The notes under the pieces were generated by a model, which was given only the letters and a program-made list of their open reading frames with translations, had not been told where the DNA came from and did not search any database. From assembly GCA_017881025.1 (NCBI GenBank), contig JADGRJ010000010.1, positions 1-35,881 on the forward strand: 35,881 nt of DNA, read 5' to 3'. Below, one piece after another: positions 24,016-33,361 of the stretch; the stretch's first letter is position 1, and each line of letters starts with the position of its first letter. This DNA is from Rhizobacter sp. (GTDB lineage: Bacteria; Pseudomonadota; Gammaproteobacteria; Burkholderiales; Burkholderiaceae_C). The position numbers were made by a program, and so were the translations under genes.

Positions 24016-26177
24016 GCAGCCTTCCCCCAGCGCCGGTCGTACTGGATGAAATCGGGGTCGGCGCCTTCGAGCTTGAGCCGGCCGACGCGGTTGTTCATGA
24101 TGCCGCCGAGGTACAGGTAGCCGCGGTGCTCGCGCATGGAGGTGATCATCGGGTGGTTCTGGCCGCCGAGGTCCCACATCGTCTCGAGAACCTCGCCCTT
24201 CTCGTTGAACTTCAGCACGCAGCCGGTGTTGATGTTCGGGAACAGCCACTCGTCGCGCGCCACCCGCTTGGCCATCCGCTTGCGAAAGCCCGGCATCTTC
24301 CACGCCAGGTCGAGCGCCGGGCAGCGCATGCCGACCAGCGACATCCAGTAGTTGCCGTCCGAAGAGTTGTTGATGTTGTCGGGAAAGCCGGGAAGGTTCT
24401 CGAGCACGATCTCGGTCTTGCCTTTCTTCGGGCCGTCGAACCAGTGGCGCTTGACGCTGCAGCCCCAGGTCTCGGCGAACAGGAACGAGATGCCGTCGCT
24501 GGCGATGCACACGCCGTTCGGGAACTTCAGGTCGCGAATGACGGTGTGCGTCTTGCCGGTGTTGGTGTCGAAGCAGATGATGCGGCCGTTGCCGCGCGCC
24601 TCGAGCCCGTCGGTCGCCCACTCGTGCATCTCGAAGCGCACCGTCGCTTCCGAGAAGAAGATGCGGCCGTCGTCGGTGATGTCGAGGTCGTCGGCCAGCC
24701 GCAGGCGGCTGTCGTCGTTGATCGACGTGTAGCTGCGGTTGGTCTCGTCGGTCGCCTTCTCGACCTTGCGCTCGGGCGTGACGCGGTACAGGCCCATGCC
24801 GCCGATGCAGACGTAGAGGTTGTCCTGGCGGTCGAACGCCATGCCGAGCGGCGTGCCGCCGATGTGCGCGAAGACCTCCATCCGCTCGTAGTCGGGCGCG
24901 AGGAAACGGATGATGTCGCCATGGCGCGAGCCGGCGTAGAGGTTGTCGTAGCGATCGAGGATCACGTCCTCGGGGCCTTCTATGCGGCCGAGGCCGATCG
25001 GCGTCGCCGGCCGCAGCCGGTCGTTCAGCGCCCAGGCGGTGCCGCAATCGGGCGCCGTCGACGGCAGCGGCGGCATGCCGTGGTACGTCGGGCTGACGTA
25101 GACCTTGTTGACGATCCGGTGCCTGTTCTTCAGCCAGCGGATGTCGATCGTCGCGGCGAGCAACAGGATGCCGGCGAGCACCATCCGGTTGTAGCCGCCG
25201 TGCAGCGACATCGTCGTCAGGCCGTTGATGATCAGGAGCACGATCAGGGTGCCGACGAGCGCCTTCATCACCGAGCCCTTGCCGCCGCCGAGGCTGATGC
25301 CGCCGAGCACCGCCGCCGTGAGCACGGTGATCTCGAGGCTGACGCCGATGTCGCCGCCCGCAGTCGCCAGGCGCGACGCGAAGAAGACGCCGCCGAGAGC
25401 GGTGAGCACGCCGCTCGCGACGTAGCAGAGGGCGACCGTGCGACGCACGGCGATGCCGGTGTTGTAGGCCGATCGACGCGAGCCGCCGATCGCGGTGACG
25501 TGCCAGCCCGGGCGCAGCCGCGTCAGGAAGATGTGGCCGAAGATCGCGACCGCGGCGTAGACGAAGACGACCGTCGGCACACCGAGCCAGTCGCCGTTGC
25601 CGATGAAGTCCCACGCCTTCGATTCCGGGAAGCCGCCGGCGATCGCGGTGGCGTAGTCGGCGGTGAGGAGGTCGTAGAGCGCTCGGTAGATGATCAGCGT
25701 GATGAGCGTCGTCAGGAAGGCGCGCAGGCGGAAGTAGCCGATCAGCACGCCGTTCAGCGCGCCGAGCGCGGCGCCGCACAGCAGCGTGACGACGACGGCC
25801 GGCGCCACCGCCCACTTCAGCACGTGCATCAGGTAGAGCGCGCAGAAGTTCGTCAACGCGAACATCGAGCCGACCGAGAGATCGATGCCGCCGACGATCA
25901 TCACCAGCGCCATGCCGAGCACGATGAAGCCGATCTCGCCGGCCTGCCGCCCGGTGTCGGCGAGCGCCGCCGGCGAGAGGAAGTTCGGGATCGCGCGCGA
26001 CAGCGCGAACGCGACCAGTACCAGCACGATCACCGGGATCGCGGTCTCCATCCAGCGCTTGGCAAGGATCTCGCCGAGCGCGTGGTCGGGCCAGTACCGG
26101 TAGCGCCAGCGCGTCAGCGTGTCGGTCCAGCGCTCCTCGACGGGCGCCGGCGCGAGCGATGCGGCCGTGCGATCCAC
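24012..26177 (-). CDS. ABC permease fused to strictosidine-synthase/SMP-30-like propeller
   Basis: One 721-residue frame with two parts. Residues 1-350 are a complete ribose-type permease with about eight to ten membrane helices, including MIVGGIDLSVGSMFA (near 93-107) and VLGGISLGGGKGSV. After a 45-residue linker, residues 396-721 form a beta-propeller domain: GPEDVILDRYDNLYAGS, LADDLDITDDGRIFFSEA, DLKFPNGVCIASDG, then GKTEIVLENLPGFPDNI. These are strictosidine-synthase (PF03088)-type blades. RbsC-type permeases have a cytoplasmic C-terminus, so the propeller should hang at the channel exit inside the cell. No stop or frameshift separates the parts. The GTG start directly follows the binding-protein stop (no gap). 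Confidence 0.88.
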   Translation of the reverse strand: MDRTAASLAPAPVEERWTDTLTRWRYRYWPDHALGEILAKRWMETAIPVIVLVLVAFALSRAIPNFLSPAALADTGRQAGEIGFIVLGMALVMIVGGIDLSVGSMFALTNFCALYLMHVLKWAVAPAVVVTLLCGAALGALNGVLIGYFRLRAFLTTLITLIIYRALYDLLTADYATAIAGGFPESKAWDFIGNGDWLGVPTVVFVYAAVAIFGHIFLTRLRPGWHVTAIGGSRRSAYNTGIAVRRTVALCYVASGVLTALGGVFFASRLATAGGDIGVSLEITVLTAAVLGGISLGGGKGSVMKALVGTLIVLLIINGLTTMSLHGGYNRMVLAGILLLAATIDIRWLKNRHRIVNKVYVSPTYHGMPPLPSTAPDCGTAWALNDRLRPATPIGLGRIEGPEDVILDRYDNLYAGSRHGDIIRFLAPDYERMEVFAHIGGTPLGMAFDRQDNLYVCIGGMGLYRVTPERKVEKATDETNRSYTSINDDSRLRLADDLDITDDGRIFFSEATVRFEMHEWATDGLEARGNGRIICFDTNTGKTHTVIRDLKFPNGVCIASDGISFLFAETWGCSVKRHWFDGPKKGKTEIVLENLPGFPDNINNSSDGNYWMSLVGMRCPALDLAWKMPGFRKRMAKRVARDEWLFPNINTGCVLKFNEKGEVLETMWDLGGQNHPMITSMREHRGYLYLGGIMNNRVGRLKLEGADPDFIQYDRRWGKAA

Positions 26178-27206
26178 TCAGGTCTTGCCCAGCTTCCAGC
26201 AGGTGCCTTCGTTGCCGGCGTTGGCCTTCGTGATCGGGATCAGCGTGGTGTAGATCGATCCCTTCGCGGTTCCCGTCTTGCCCGGGTTCTGCAGCAGCCA
26301 CTTGATCGACGCTGCCATGTTGCTCGCCTGCGTCGGCACGTCGTAGCTCAGATCGAGGTCGAACGCGCCCGACTTGACCTGGTCGCACGCGCCCTTCTGC
26401 TCGCCGCCGCCGGACGTCGCGAGGAAGACCTTGCCCGTGAGGCCGGCCTCCTTGATCGCCGCCGCGGTGCCCGAGTCCATGCCGTCCCAGAAGCCGACGA
26501 TGCCGCACAGGTCCGGATGCTGCTTGAGCACGGTCTGCGTGATGCCCTTGGCCTTCGCCGCGTCCCAATCCGCCGCCTGGCTCGAGACGACCTTGATGTC
26601 GGGGTGCTTGGCGAGCACGTTCTCGACGCCCTTCAGCGTGTAGGCGCTGGCTGCCGCCGACAGCGCGCCCTGCACGACCGCGATCTTGTTCGACTTGCCC
26701 TTGCAGGCGTCGACCACGGCGTTGGTCGCCTTCTCGCCGACCTCGATCCAGTCGGCGCCAACGTAGACGACCGAGGGATACGCCGAGCGCATGTTGATCT
26801 GCACGATCTGGATGCCCTGCGACTCCGCCTTCTGCAGCAGCTTCGCGTAGGTCTGCACGTCGGGGTTGTGGACGACGATGACGTCGGGCTTCTCGCTGAT
26901 CAGCGTCGTCACGGCCTGGGCGCCGGCGTTGGTGTTCCAGTTCGGATCGCGGACGACGATCTTGACGCCGAGCGGCTCGAGCTCCTTCTTCAGGCCCTCG
27001 AGCCAGCCCTGCGCCAGGTCGAACCCGAGCGCCACCGGGACATAGGCGACCGTCTTGCCCGCGAGCGTCTTGCGATAGGCGTCGCGGAACGGCTCGTCGA
27101 TGCCCTTGCCCTGGGCGAACGCGAGCTGCCCGAAGGCCATGCCGGCGAGCAGCGTCAGCGCCGCGAGGCCGGTGCGAAGGCGTGTGGAGGTGGGGTGCAG
27201 CGTCAT
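26178..27206 (-). CDS. Periplasmic sugar-type substrate-binding protein (RbsB-like)
   Basis: A 342-residue binding protein with a clear signal peptide (hydrophobic core LAALTLLAGMAFG, cleavage likely after residue 31, LAFA/QG). The mature part follows the ribose-binding (peripla_BP_4) pattern: VAYVPVALGFDLAQGWLEGL, TLISEKPDVIVVHNPD, KIAVVQGALSAA, DLCGIVGFWDGMDSGTAAAIKEAG. An insertion around GGGEQKGACDQVKSG contains a Cys pair partner (Cys near 231, 278 and 337). It delivers the ligand to the two permeases. The ligand cannot be named; such proteins also bind polyols, purines and lactone-like compounds. It lies 64 bp after the first permease. Confidence 0.92.
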   Translation of the reverse strand: MTLHPTSTRLRTGLAALTLLAGMAFGQLAFAQGKGIDEPFRDAYRKTLAGKTVAYVPVALGFDLAQGWLEGLKKELEPLGVKIVVRDPNWNTNAGAQAVTTLISEKPDVIVVHNPDVQTYAKLLQKAESQGIQIVQINMRSAYPSVVYVGADWIEVGEKATNAVVDACKGKSNKIAVVQGALSAAASAYTLKGVENVLAKHPDIKVVSSQAADWDAAKAKGITQTVLKQHPDLCGIVGFWDGMDSGTAAAIKEAGLTGKVFLATSGGGEQKGACDQVKSGAFDLDLSYDVPTQASNMAASIKWLLQNPGKTGTAKGSIYTTLIPITKANAGNEGTCWKLGKT

Positions 27207-27270
27207 GCGTGTCTCCTGTCTTGGTGGAAGGGAGGCGGCACGGGGCCGCCGTCGGGATTGCGAGCGGTCG

Positions 27271-28242
27271 TCAGATGTCTCCCTGCTGCGCGGTCTCTTC
27301 GTTGCGGGGATTGATGAACGAATCGATCAGGATGGCGATCAGCAGGATCACGCCCTTGACCAGGTTCTGCGCCGAGTACGAGACGTCGAGGATCGTCATG
27401 CCGTTGAGCAGCGTGCCGATCAGGAGCGTGCCGATGACGACGTTGACGACGCCGCCGCGCCCGCCCGACAGGCCAATGCCGCCGAGCACGACGACGAGGA
27501 TCACGTCGTAGATCAGGGTCGAGTTGTAGATCCGCGTCGGCATGCTGTTGACCGACGCCGCCATCACCATGCCGGCGAACGCGCCGATCAGCGCCGCGAG
27601 CACGTACTGCAGCACGATCACGGGCCGCGTCGGGATGCCGGTGACGCGCGCACCGAACGGGTTGTCGCCGATCGCGTAGACGTAGGTGCCGAGGCGCGTC
27701 CGACGCAGGAAGAACGACACCGCCGCGGCGACGACGCCGAACATGATCACCGGCATCGGCACGCCGAGCAGCGTGCCGCGGCCGACCCACGCGAAGCGGT
27801 CGAGCTGCGGGCTCCACTGGACGATGTCGAGGCGGAAGAACGCGACCTGGCCGAGGCCGGCGAGGAAGAGCCCCGAGGCGAGCGTCGTGAAGAGCGAGGG
27901 CACCTCGGCGTAGGCGACCAGCCAGCCGTTGACCAGGCCGAACGCGAGCGCGAGCGCGAGCGCGGCGAGAAACGCCATCGGCGCCGAATGACCGTCCTGG
28001 ACCAGCTGCAGCACCAGGCCGGCCGGCACCGCGAGCACCGCGACCATCGAGATGTCGATGCCGCGGCCGATCACGACGATCGCCATGCCGAGGCCGAGGA
28101 TGCCGAGGATGGCCACGTTCTGCAGCAGCCCGAGCAGGTTCCCGGCGGTGAGGAAGCCCGTCAGGAACAGGCTGAAGCCGGCGAACATCAGCACGAAGAT
28201 CGTGAAGACGATCGTCTGCTGCGAGATCTGCGGCAGCTTCAT
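27271..28242 (-). CDS. ABC transporter permease, ribose/xylose type (RbsC-like)
   Basis: A 323-residue integral membrane protein with about eight to ten helices. The family motifs are GMAIVVIGRGIDISMVAVLA, AYAEVPSLFTTLASGLF, YAIGDNPFGARVTGI and VVVLGGIGLSGGRGGVVNVVIG. It has no fused domain, so with the permease at 24012-26177 it would make a heterodimeric channel carrying the propeller on one side only. The ATG overlaps the TetR stop (ATGA), so the regulator and transporter are translationally linked. Confidence 0.94.
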   Translation of the reverse strand: MKLPQISQQTIVFTIFVLMFAGFSLFLTGFLTAGNLLGLLQNVAILGILGLGMAIVVIGRGIDISMVAVLAVPAGLVLQLVQDGHSAPMAFLAALALALAFGLVNGWLVAYAEVPSLFTTLASGLFLAGLGQVAFFRLDIVQWSPQLDRFAWVGRGTLLGVPMPVIMFGVVAAAVSFFLRRTRLGTYVYAIGDNPFGARVTGIPTRPVIVLQYVLAALIGAFAGMVMAASVNSMPTRIYNSTLIYDVILVVVLGGIGLSGGRGGVVNVVIGTLLIGTLLNGMTILDVSYSAQNLVKGVILLIAILIDSFINPRNEETAQQGDI

Positions 28243-28892
28243 CGCGGGGTCGCGGCGGCGCGGCGCCCGCGCGGCGCCAGGCCGTTCATCAGGATCGCGA
28301 TGCTTTGCTGCGCGACGTCCGCCGCGCCGAGCTCCCCCTCGGGGTCATACCATCGGCCGATCCAGCTCAGCGCACCGGCCAGCGTGAACGCGGCGAGCTT
28401 CGGATCGCAGCGGGCGATCGAGCCTTCGGCGAAGCCCTGCTCGATGAGCGCGCGGAACTCATGGTCGAGCTCGGCCTTCAGCCGGCGCAGCTGCTTGCGC
28501 GCCGCCGGCGCGAGCGGGTCTTCGCCGACGCGGATCAGGCACATGCCGAAATCGCAGGTGACGATCAGCGCGTATTCGTGCATCGCCGCCTCCAGCTTGT
28601 CGACGGCGGTGCCGCCCGACGCAGCGGCGCCGGCGATCGCCGAGCGCAGCAGCTCGAGGCCGAGCCGGACGCACTCGAACAGGATCTCTTCCTTGTTGTG
28701 GATGTAGTAGTAGAGCGTCGGCTTGGTGACCTGCAGCCGCTCGGCGACCATGGCGAGCGAGGTCGCGTGATAGCCATGCTCGTTGAACAGCTGCGCCGCC
28801 GCGCGCAGCACCGCATCGCGCTTGACCGCGCGCTCCTGCCCGCGGTCGAGCGGATGGGCCCACGGCGAAGCGAGGACAGCGGCAGCGGGCAT
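28239..28892 (-). CDS. TetR/AcrR family transcriptional regulator
   Basis: A 217-residue repressor-type regulator. The helix-turn-helix lies at about residues 26-70: RDAVLRAAAQLFNEHGYHAT, SLAMVAERLQVTKPTLYYYI, then HNKEEIL. The C-terminal ligand domain resembles that of regulators next to acyl-CoA dehydrogenase clusters. It is the first gene of the transporter operon and overlaps the permease by four bases. An AGGAG ribosome site lies five bases before the ATG. A candidate operator and promoter are found 67-121 bp upstream. It probably represses its own operon and responds to an acyl-CoA or the imported compound. Confidence 0.92.
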   Translation of the reverse strand: MPAAAVLASPWAHPLDRGQERAVKRDAVLRAAAQLFNEHGYHATSLAMVAERLQVTKPTLYYYIHNKEEILFECVRLGLELLRSAIAGAAASGGTAVDKLEAAMHEYALIVTCDFGMCLIRVGEDPLAPAARKQLRRLKAELDHEFRALIEQGFAEGSIARCDPKLAAFTLAGALSWIGRWYDPEGELGAADVAQQSIAILMNGLAPRGRRAAATPR

Positions 28893-28958
28893 CAGGTCTC
28901 CTGGCGAGCCGGGTCCGCACGAGGGCGCGGCGAGGCTTCTTGCTGTTCGAGAAGCGCG

Positions 28959-28974
28959 GTTACTCGTCGGTAAC
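28959..28974. promoter_or_regulatory. Candidate TetR operator
   Basis: Inverted repeat GTTAC-N6-GTAAC, 67 bp before the TetR start, flanked by CGCG on both sides. Size and symmetry suit a TetR dimer, and the site lies just downstream of the putative promoter, a good position for repression. Confidence 0.4.
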
Positions 28975-28984
28975 GCGAAGTGGG

Positions 28985-29013
28985 ATAGTGGTCGCCGGGC
29001 TGGCCTCGCGCAA
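28985..29013 (-). promoter_or_regulatory. Candidate sigma-70 promoter for the TetR-transporter operon
   Basis: On the minus strand: -35 TTGCGC (29008-29013), 17-bp spacer, -10 CACTAT (28985-28990). It lies in the 143-bp gap after the acyl-CoA synthetase gene. Matches to consensus are moderate. A 7-bp stem (28995-29001 with 29013-29019) overlaps it. Confidence 0.35.
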
Positions 29014-29035
29014 GCCCGGAGCGCCAAGGATTTCC

Positions 29036-30658
29036 CTAGGTCACCGGGAGCCGGCGCAGCTCGCGGCGCATGATCTTGCCGGTAGCCGTGAGCGGCAGCG
29101 ACTCGACGAACACGACGTCGCGCGGGCACTCATGGCGCGCCAGGCGCGTTCGCACCGAGTCTCGGATCGCCTCGGCGAGCTCGGCGCTCGCCGTGTTGCC
29201 GGGGCGCAGCAGCACGAAGGCGCGGATCGCCTCGGTCTTCACCGGATCGGGAACGCCGATCACCGCCGACATCGCCACCGCGGGGTGACCGTTCAGCGCA
29301 TCCTCGATCTCGCCCGGGCCGATCCGGTAGCCGGCGCTCGTGATGACGTCGTCGGCGCGGCTCATGTACCAGTAGTAGCCATCCTCGTCGCAGCGGCCGA
29401 GGTCGCCGGTGAGCAACCAGTCGCCGGCGAACTTGTCGCGCGTCGCCTCGGGCTTGTTCCAGTACTCGAGCAGCATCACCGGGTCGGGGCGGCGGAACGC
29501 GATGTTGCCGACCGTGTCCGCCGACAGCGGATGCCCGTGGTCGTCGACGATCGCGGCGACGTGGCCGGGCAGCGCCTTGCCGAGCGAGCCGGGCTTGGGC
29601 GCCAGCACCTGCGTGCAGTTGCCGAGGACGATGTTGCACTCGGTCTGGCCGAACACTTCGTTGATCTCGATGCCGAGCGCGCCGCGCGCCCATTCGAGCG
29701 TCTCGCGTCCGACCGATTCGCCGCCGCTGATGACCGAACGCAGCGCGACGCCGTGGCGACGCAGTGGATCGGGGACGACGCTGAGCCGGCGCAGCATCGT
29801 CGGCGTCAGCAGGCTGATGCGCACGCGGTGCTTGCCCATCAGATGGAACGCCTCTTCCGGGTCGAAGCTCGTGTTGCGATAGGTCAGCACCGGCAGGCCG
29901 CAGAACCACGCCGGCATCAGCACGTCCATCAGCCCCGCAAGCCAAGACCAGTCGGCCGGCGACCACATCACGTCCCCCGGTTGCGGCAGAAAGTCGTAGA
30001 CGAGCTCGAGGCCCGGCATGTGGCCGAGCATCGAGCGATGGCCTTGCAAGGTTCCTTTCGGCTGGCCGGTGGTGCCCGACGTGTAGTTGATGAAGGCGGG
30101 CGTGTCGGGTGTCAGCGCGAGCGTTTCGAACTCGTCCGTGGCGCGCGCGAGCTCGGCCCAGAAGTCGAGCGTGCCGGCGCCCTTGCCGTCGACCAGCATC
30201 ACGTGCGCGAGGTGGGGCGCCTGCTCGCGCACGGCGGCGACGTTCGGCCAATGCGCGGCATCGGTGATCAGCAGCTTCGCGCCGCTGTCGCGCAGCCGGT
30301 AGGCGAGCGCGTCGGTGCCGAACAGGAGCGAGGTCGGCACCGAGATCAGCCCCGCCTTCCAGCAGGCGACGTGCGCGACCGCCGTCGCCGGGTCCTGGCC
30401 GAGATAGATCAGCACGCGATCGCCCTGGACGAGACCGAGATGGCGCAGCGTGTTCGCGCACTGGTTGGCGAGGCACCGGATCTGGCGGAAGCTGTAGTGT
30501 GCGACGCTGCCGTCGCCGCGCTCGTGGATCAACGCGGTGCGAGCCGGGTCGGCGGCATGACGATCGCAGACATCGCGCGCGATGTTGTAGCGCTCGGGCA
30601 GATTCCAGCGGAACGCGCGGTGGATCTCGTCGAAGGTGGCGGCGCGGGTGATCAGCAT
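29036..30658 (-). CDS. Acyl-CoA synthetase (AMP-forming), medium-chain/benzoate-CoA-ligase type
   Basis: A 540-residue ANL-superfamily ligase that activates a carboxylic acid to its CoA thioester through an acyl-adenylate. Core motifs: INYTSGTTGQPKGT (P-loop), EVFGQTECN, GDWLLTGDLGRCDEDGYYW, then RADDVITSAGYRIGPGEIE, and the catalytic-lysine ending LPLTATGKIMRREL. The N-terminus (NLPERYNIARDVCDRHA) is typical of medium-chain acyl-CoA or acetyl-CoA-like synthetases. It lies six bases after the acyl-CoA dehydrogenase, so the product probably feeds that enzyme and the APH-like kinase upstream. The acid is not identifiable. Confidence 0.93.
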   Translation of the reverse strand: MLITRAATFDEIHRAFRWNLPERYNIARDVCDRHAADPARTALIHERGDGSVAHYSFRQIRCLANQCANTLRHLGLVQGDRVLIYLGQDPATAVAHVACWKAGLISVPTSLLFGTDALAYRLRDSGAKLLITDAAHWPNVAAVREQAPHLAHVMLVDGKGAGTLDFWAELARATDEFETLALTPDTPAFINYTSGTTGQPKGTLQGHRSMLGHMPGLELVYDFLPQPGDVMWSPADWSWLAGLMDVLMPAWFCGLPVLTYRNTSFDPEEAFHLMGKHRVRISLLTPTMLRRLSVVPDPLRRHGVALRSVISGGESVGRETLEWARGALGIEINEVFGQTECNIVLGNCTQVLAPKPGSLGKALPGHVAAIVDDHGHPLSADTVGNIAFRRPDPVMLLEYWNKPEATRDKFAGDWLLTGDLGRCDEDGYYWYMSRADDVITSAGYRIGPGEIEDALNGHPAVAMSAVIGVPDPVKTEAIRAFVLLRPGNTASAELAEAIRDSVRTRLARHECPRDVVFVESLPLTATGKIMRRELRRLPVT

Positions 30659-30664
30659 GCAGCC

Positions 30665-31836
<1,172 letters not shown>

Positions 31837-31840
<4 letters not shown>

Positions 31841-32925
31841 CGAGACCCTCCGTTGGTGATCGGCAGATCGTGGACGATCGCAGCGGCGCGCGCAAACATC
31901 GGCTCGATCGCGAGGGCGAATCGTTCCCAGGTGTCGTCGGGGTGCCGACCGCTGCGATGCAAGTAGACGTTCAGGCACGAGATCGCGCCCAGGCGGTAGC
32001 CGGCATAGGCCTGATACCACGGCAGATCCTCGCAAGACTCGCCCATCGCCTGCTCGTAGCGCGCTGCCACCTCTGAGGGTGTCATGGGGCAGACGGGCCG
32101 CCACTCGTCCGCCCAGCTGTCGCGGTCGGCGAGCATCATCATCCAGCCGGCATCGATGCGGCGGCTGCCGATCGATGCGAGCTCCCAGTCGATCAGGCCG
32201 GTCAGGCGGCCGCCGTCGAAGAGGGCGTTGCCGGGCTGGCAGTCGCCGTGCACGAGGCCGACCGGCGCACCGTCCGGCCGGGTGGCGATCAAGGCCTCGC
32301 GCAGGGCGCGGCCGCGTTCCATCCAGTCGACGCGCGGCGACTTGGCGAGGACGGCATCCCAGCGGACAACCTCGTCGACGAGCGCGCGTGGCGCCTCCCA
32401 GTCCGGCAGATGTCGGCGCCAGTCGAAACGGTGAAACGCGGCCATCGAGTCGATCGTCTGCTCGTAAAGCGGTCTCACTGCCGCGGCAGACCTGTCGAAC
32501 GTCGGATCAGGTTGCCAGACGAAAAACGGCAGGCCGGCCAGGCGGTCCATCACGATGAACGGCGTCCCGAACCACGATTCGCCGGGGTCGGCATACGGTA
32601 CATCGGGCGCAGGCAAGCCTGTGGCGTGAAGCGCGCGCAGCAACGGCGCCTGCTTGTAGACATCGGTATTGCCCGATCGGCGCACGCCGGGCGGCGCGAG
32701 CTTCAAGACCAGGCCGCGGCGCCGGCCCGGCTCGGGCCCGAGCAGGTCAAAGCCGAAGGTCAAGCCGGCATGTCCGACCTCCATCACACGAAAGGCTTCG
32801 ACCGTGCTTCCCACACCGCACGTGGCACTGACGAATCCTTGGAGGCTGCGCGCGACGGAGCCGACGTCGAGAGGTAAACGAGTGCGTGGCGACGTGTGTC
32901 TCCTGATCTGATCCAAGGCCAGCAT
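31837..32925 (-). CDS. Aminoglycoside-phosphotransferase-like small-molecule kinase
   Basis: A 362-residue APH-fold kinase. The ATP lysine segment is LVLKLAPP. The catalytic Brenner loop is LVHGDCQPGNALFDGG with Asp and Asn in place, followed by the metal-binding LIDWELASIG. Members fused or adjacent to acyl-CoA dehydrogenases (human ACAD10/11, LvaA) phosphorylate 4-hydroxyacyl-CoA, and the four-base overlap with the ACAD gene points the same way; antibiotic resistance is unlikely. The start is uncertain: ATG 32925 has no ribosome site, and an AGGAG lies inside codons 8-9 with no standard start codon just after it. Family homology begins near residue 18. Confidence 0.85.
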
Positions 32926-32949
32926 AGGCCGCGGTGGCGATCATGGCAA
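32921..32949 (-). promoter_or_regulatory. Candidate promoter overlapping the kinase start
   Basis: Minus strand -35 TTGCCA (32944-32949), 17-bp spacer, -10 TATGCT (32921-32926). The -10 box covers the assigned ATG. If this promoter is used, that ATG would not be in the mRNA and translation would start later. Confidence 0.35.
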
Positions 32950-33203
32950 TCGAGGAACCGCGGCTCCATTGGTTGTTCGATCACTGCATGCGATCAGCTC
33001 GTGGAGTCCATAACGGCCTTCCTCTCTTCGACGAACTGTGCCATCCCGGCCGGCTGTGCGAAGGGCCAACGATGAGGGACCGGTCACGAGAGTCACCGCG
33101 TCGCCAGGTGCATGACGAAACTCTCGATACGTTCATCTCCGAACGGCTGGCACAAGCCGATCGCAAAGACCGTGACCAGGGCAAAGTCCCGCAGGCAGAA
33201 GAA
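32926..33203. other. Intergenic stretch between kinase gene and tRNA repeat, no gene seen
   Basis: I see no supported gene on either strand in this 278 bp. Short open frames exist but lack ribosome sites and family similarity, and they run into tRNA sequence. No integrase remnant is recognisable, although this is where an integrase next to the tRNA would be expected. Confidence 0.6.
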
Positions 33204-33300
33204 ACGGCCCAGACGCAGACTCGTCCAAGCCGTCGATCCGAAGCTGAAAAAAGGTGGTGCGGCTGGCAGGATTCGAACCCACGACCCCTTGGTTCGTAGC
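33204..33300 (-). repeat. Direct repeat copy B (3' part of intact tRNA-Arg plus flank), att-like
   Basis: Homologous to 19218-19313 in the same orientation, with scattered mismatches and two small indels. It runs from about 50 bases beyond the tRNA CCA end to the anticodon loop. It is the tRNA-proximal boundary of the accessory block. Confidence 0.75.
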
Positions 33301-33331
33301 CAAGTACTCTATCCAACTGAGCTACAGCCGC
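33255..33331 (-). tRNA. tRNA-Arg (anticodon ACG)
   Basis: A complete 77-nt tRNA with encoded CCA. Acceptor GCGGCTG pairs with CAGCCGC, and the discriminator is A. The anticodon stem is CTTGG/CCAAG with loop CTACGAA, giving anticodon ACG (33295-33297; read as inosine, CGU/CGC/CGA codons). The T arm is GTGGG-TTCGAAT-CCTGC (about one weak pair). It lies 30 bp after hemY on the same strand and forms the edge of the accessory block. Confidence 0.96.
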
Positions 33332-33341
33332 TGAACTCGAA

Positions 33342-33347
33342 ATTGTA
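33342..33347 (-). promoter_or_regulatory. Candidate -10 box of the tRNA-Arg gene
   Basis: TACAAT on the minus strand, five of six to consensus, 10 bp before the tRNA 5' end. The -35 region would lie in the end of hemY and shows no good match. Cotranscription from hemY is an alternative. Confidence 0.35.
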
Positions 33348-33361
33348 GCAGCGCGACCCGT

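Noticed and set aside
24126-27314. Long plus-strand open frame (over 1000 codons) antisense to the importer genes
   Set aside because: It is the mirror of minus-strand genes in GC-rich DNA; the translation is rich in Arg, Ala, Asp and Val without any family motif, while the opposite strand encodes clear transporter proteins.
32926-33203. Search for an integrase remnant beside tRNA-Arg
   Set aside because: None of the six frames shows tyrosine-recombinase motifs, so the mobility gene of the accessory block is absent or lies outside the window.
32934-33348. Short plus-strand frames crossing the tRNA, ending in GWQDSNPRPLGS or RIRTHDPLVRSQ
   Set aside because: These peptides are the well-known false translations of antisense tRNA sequence; no ribosome site or family match upstream.
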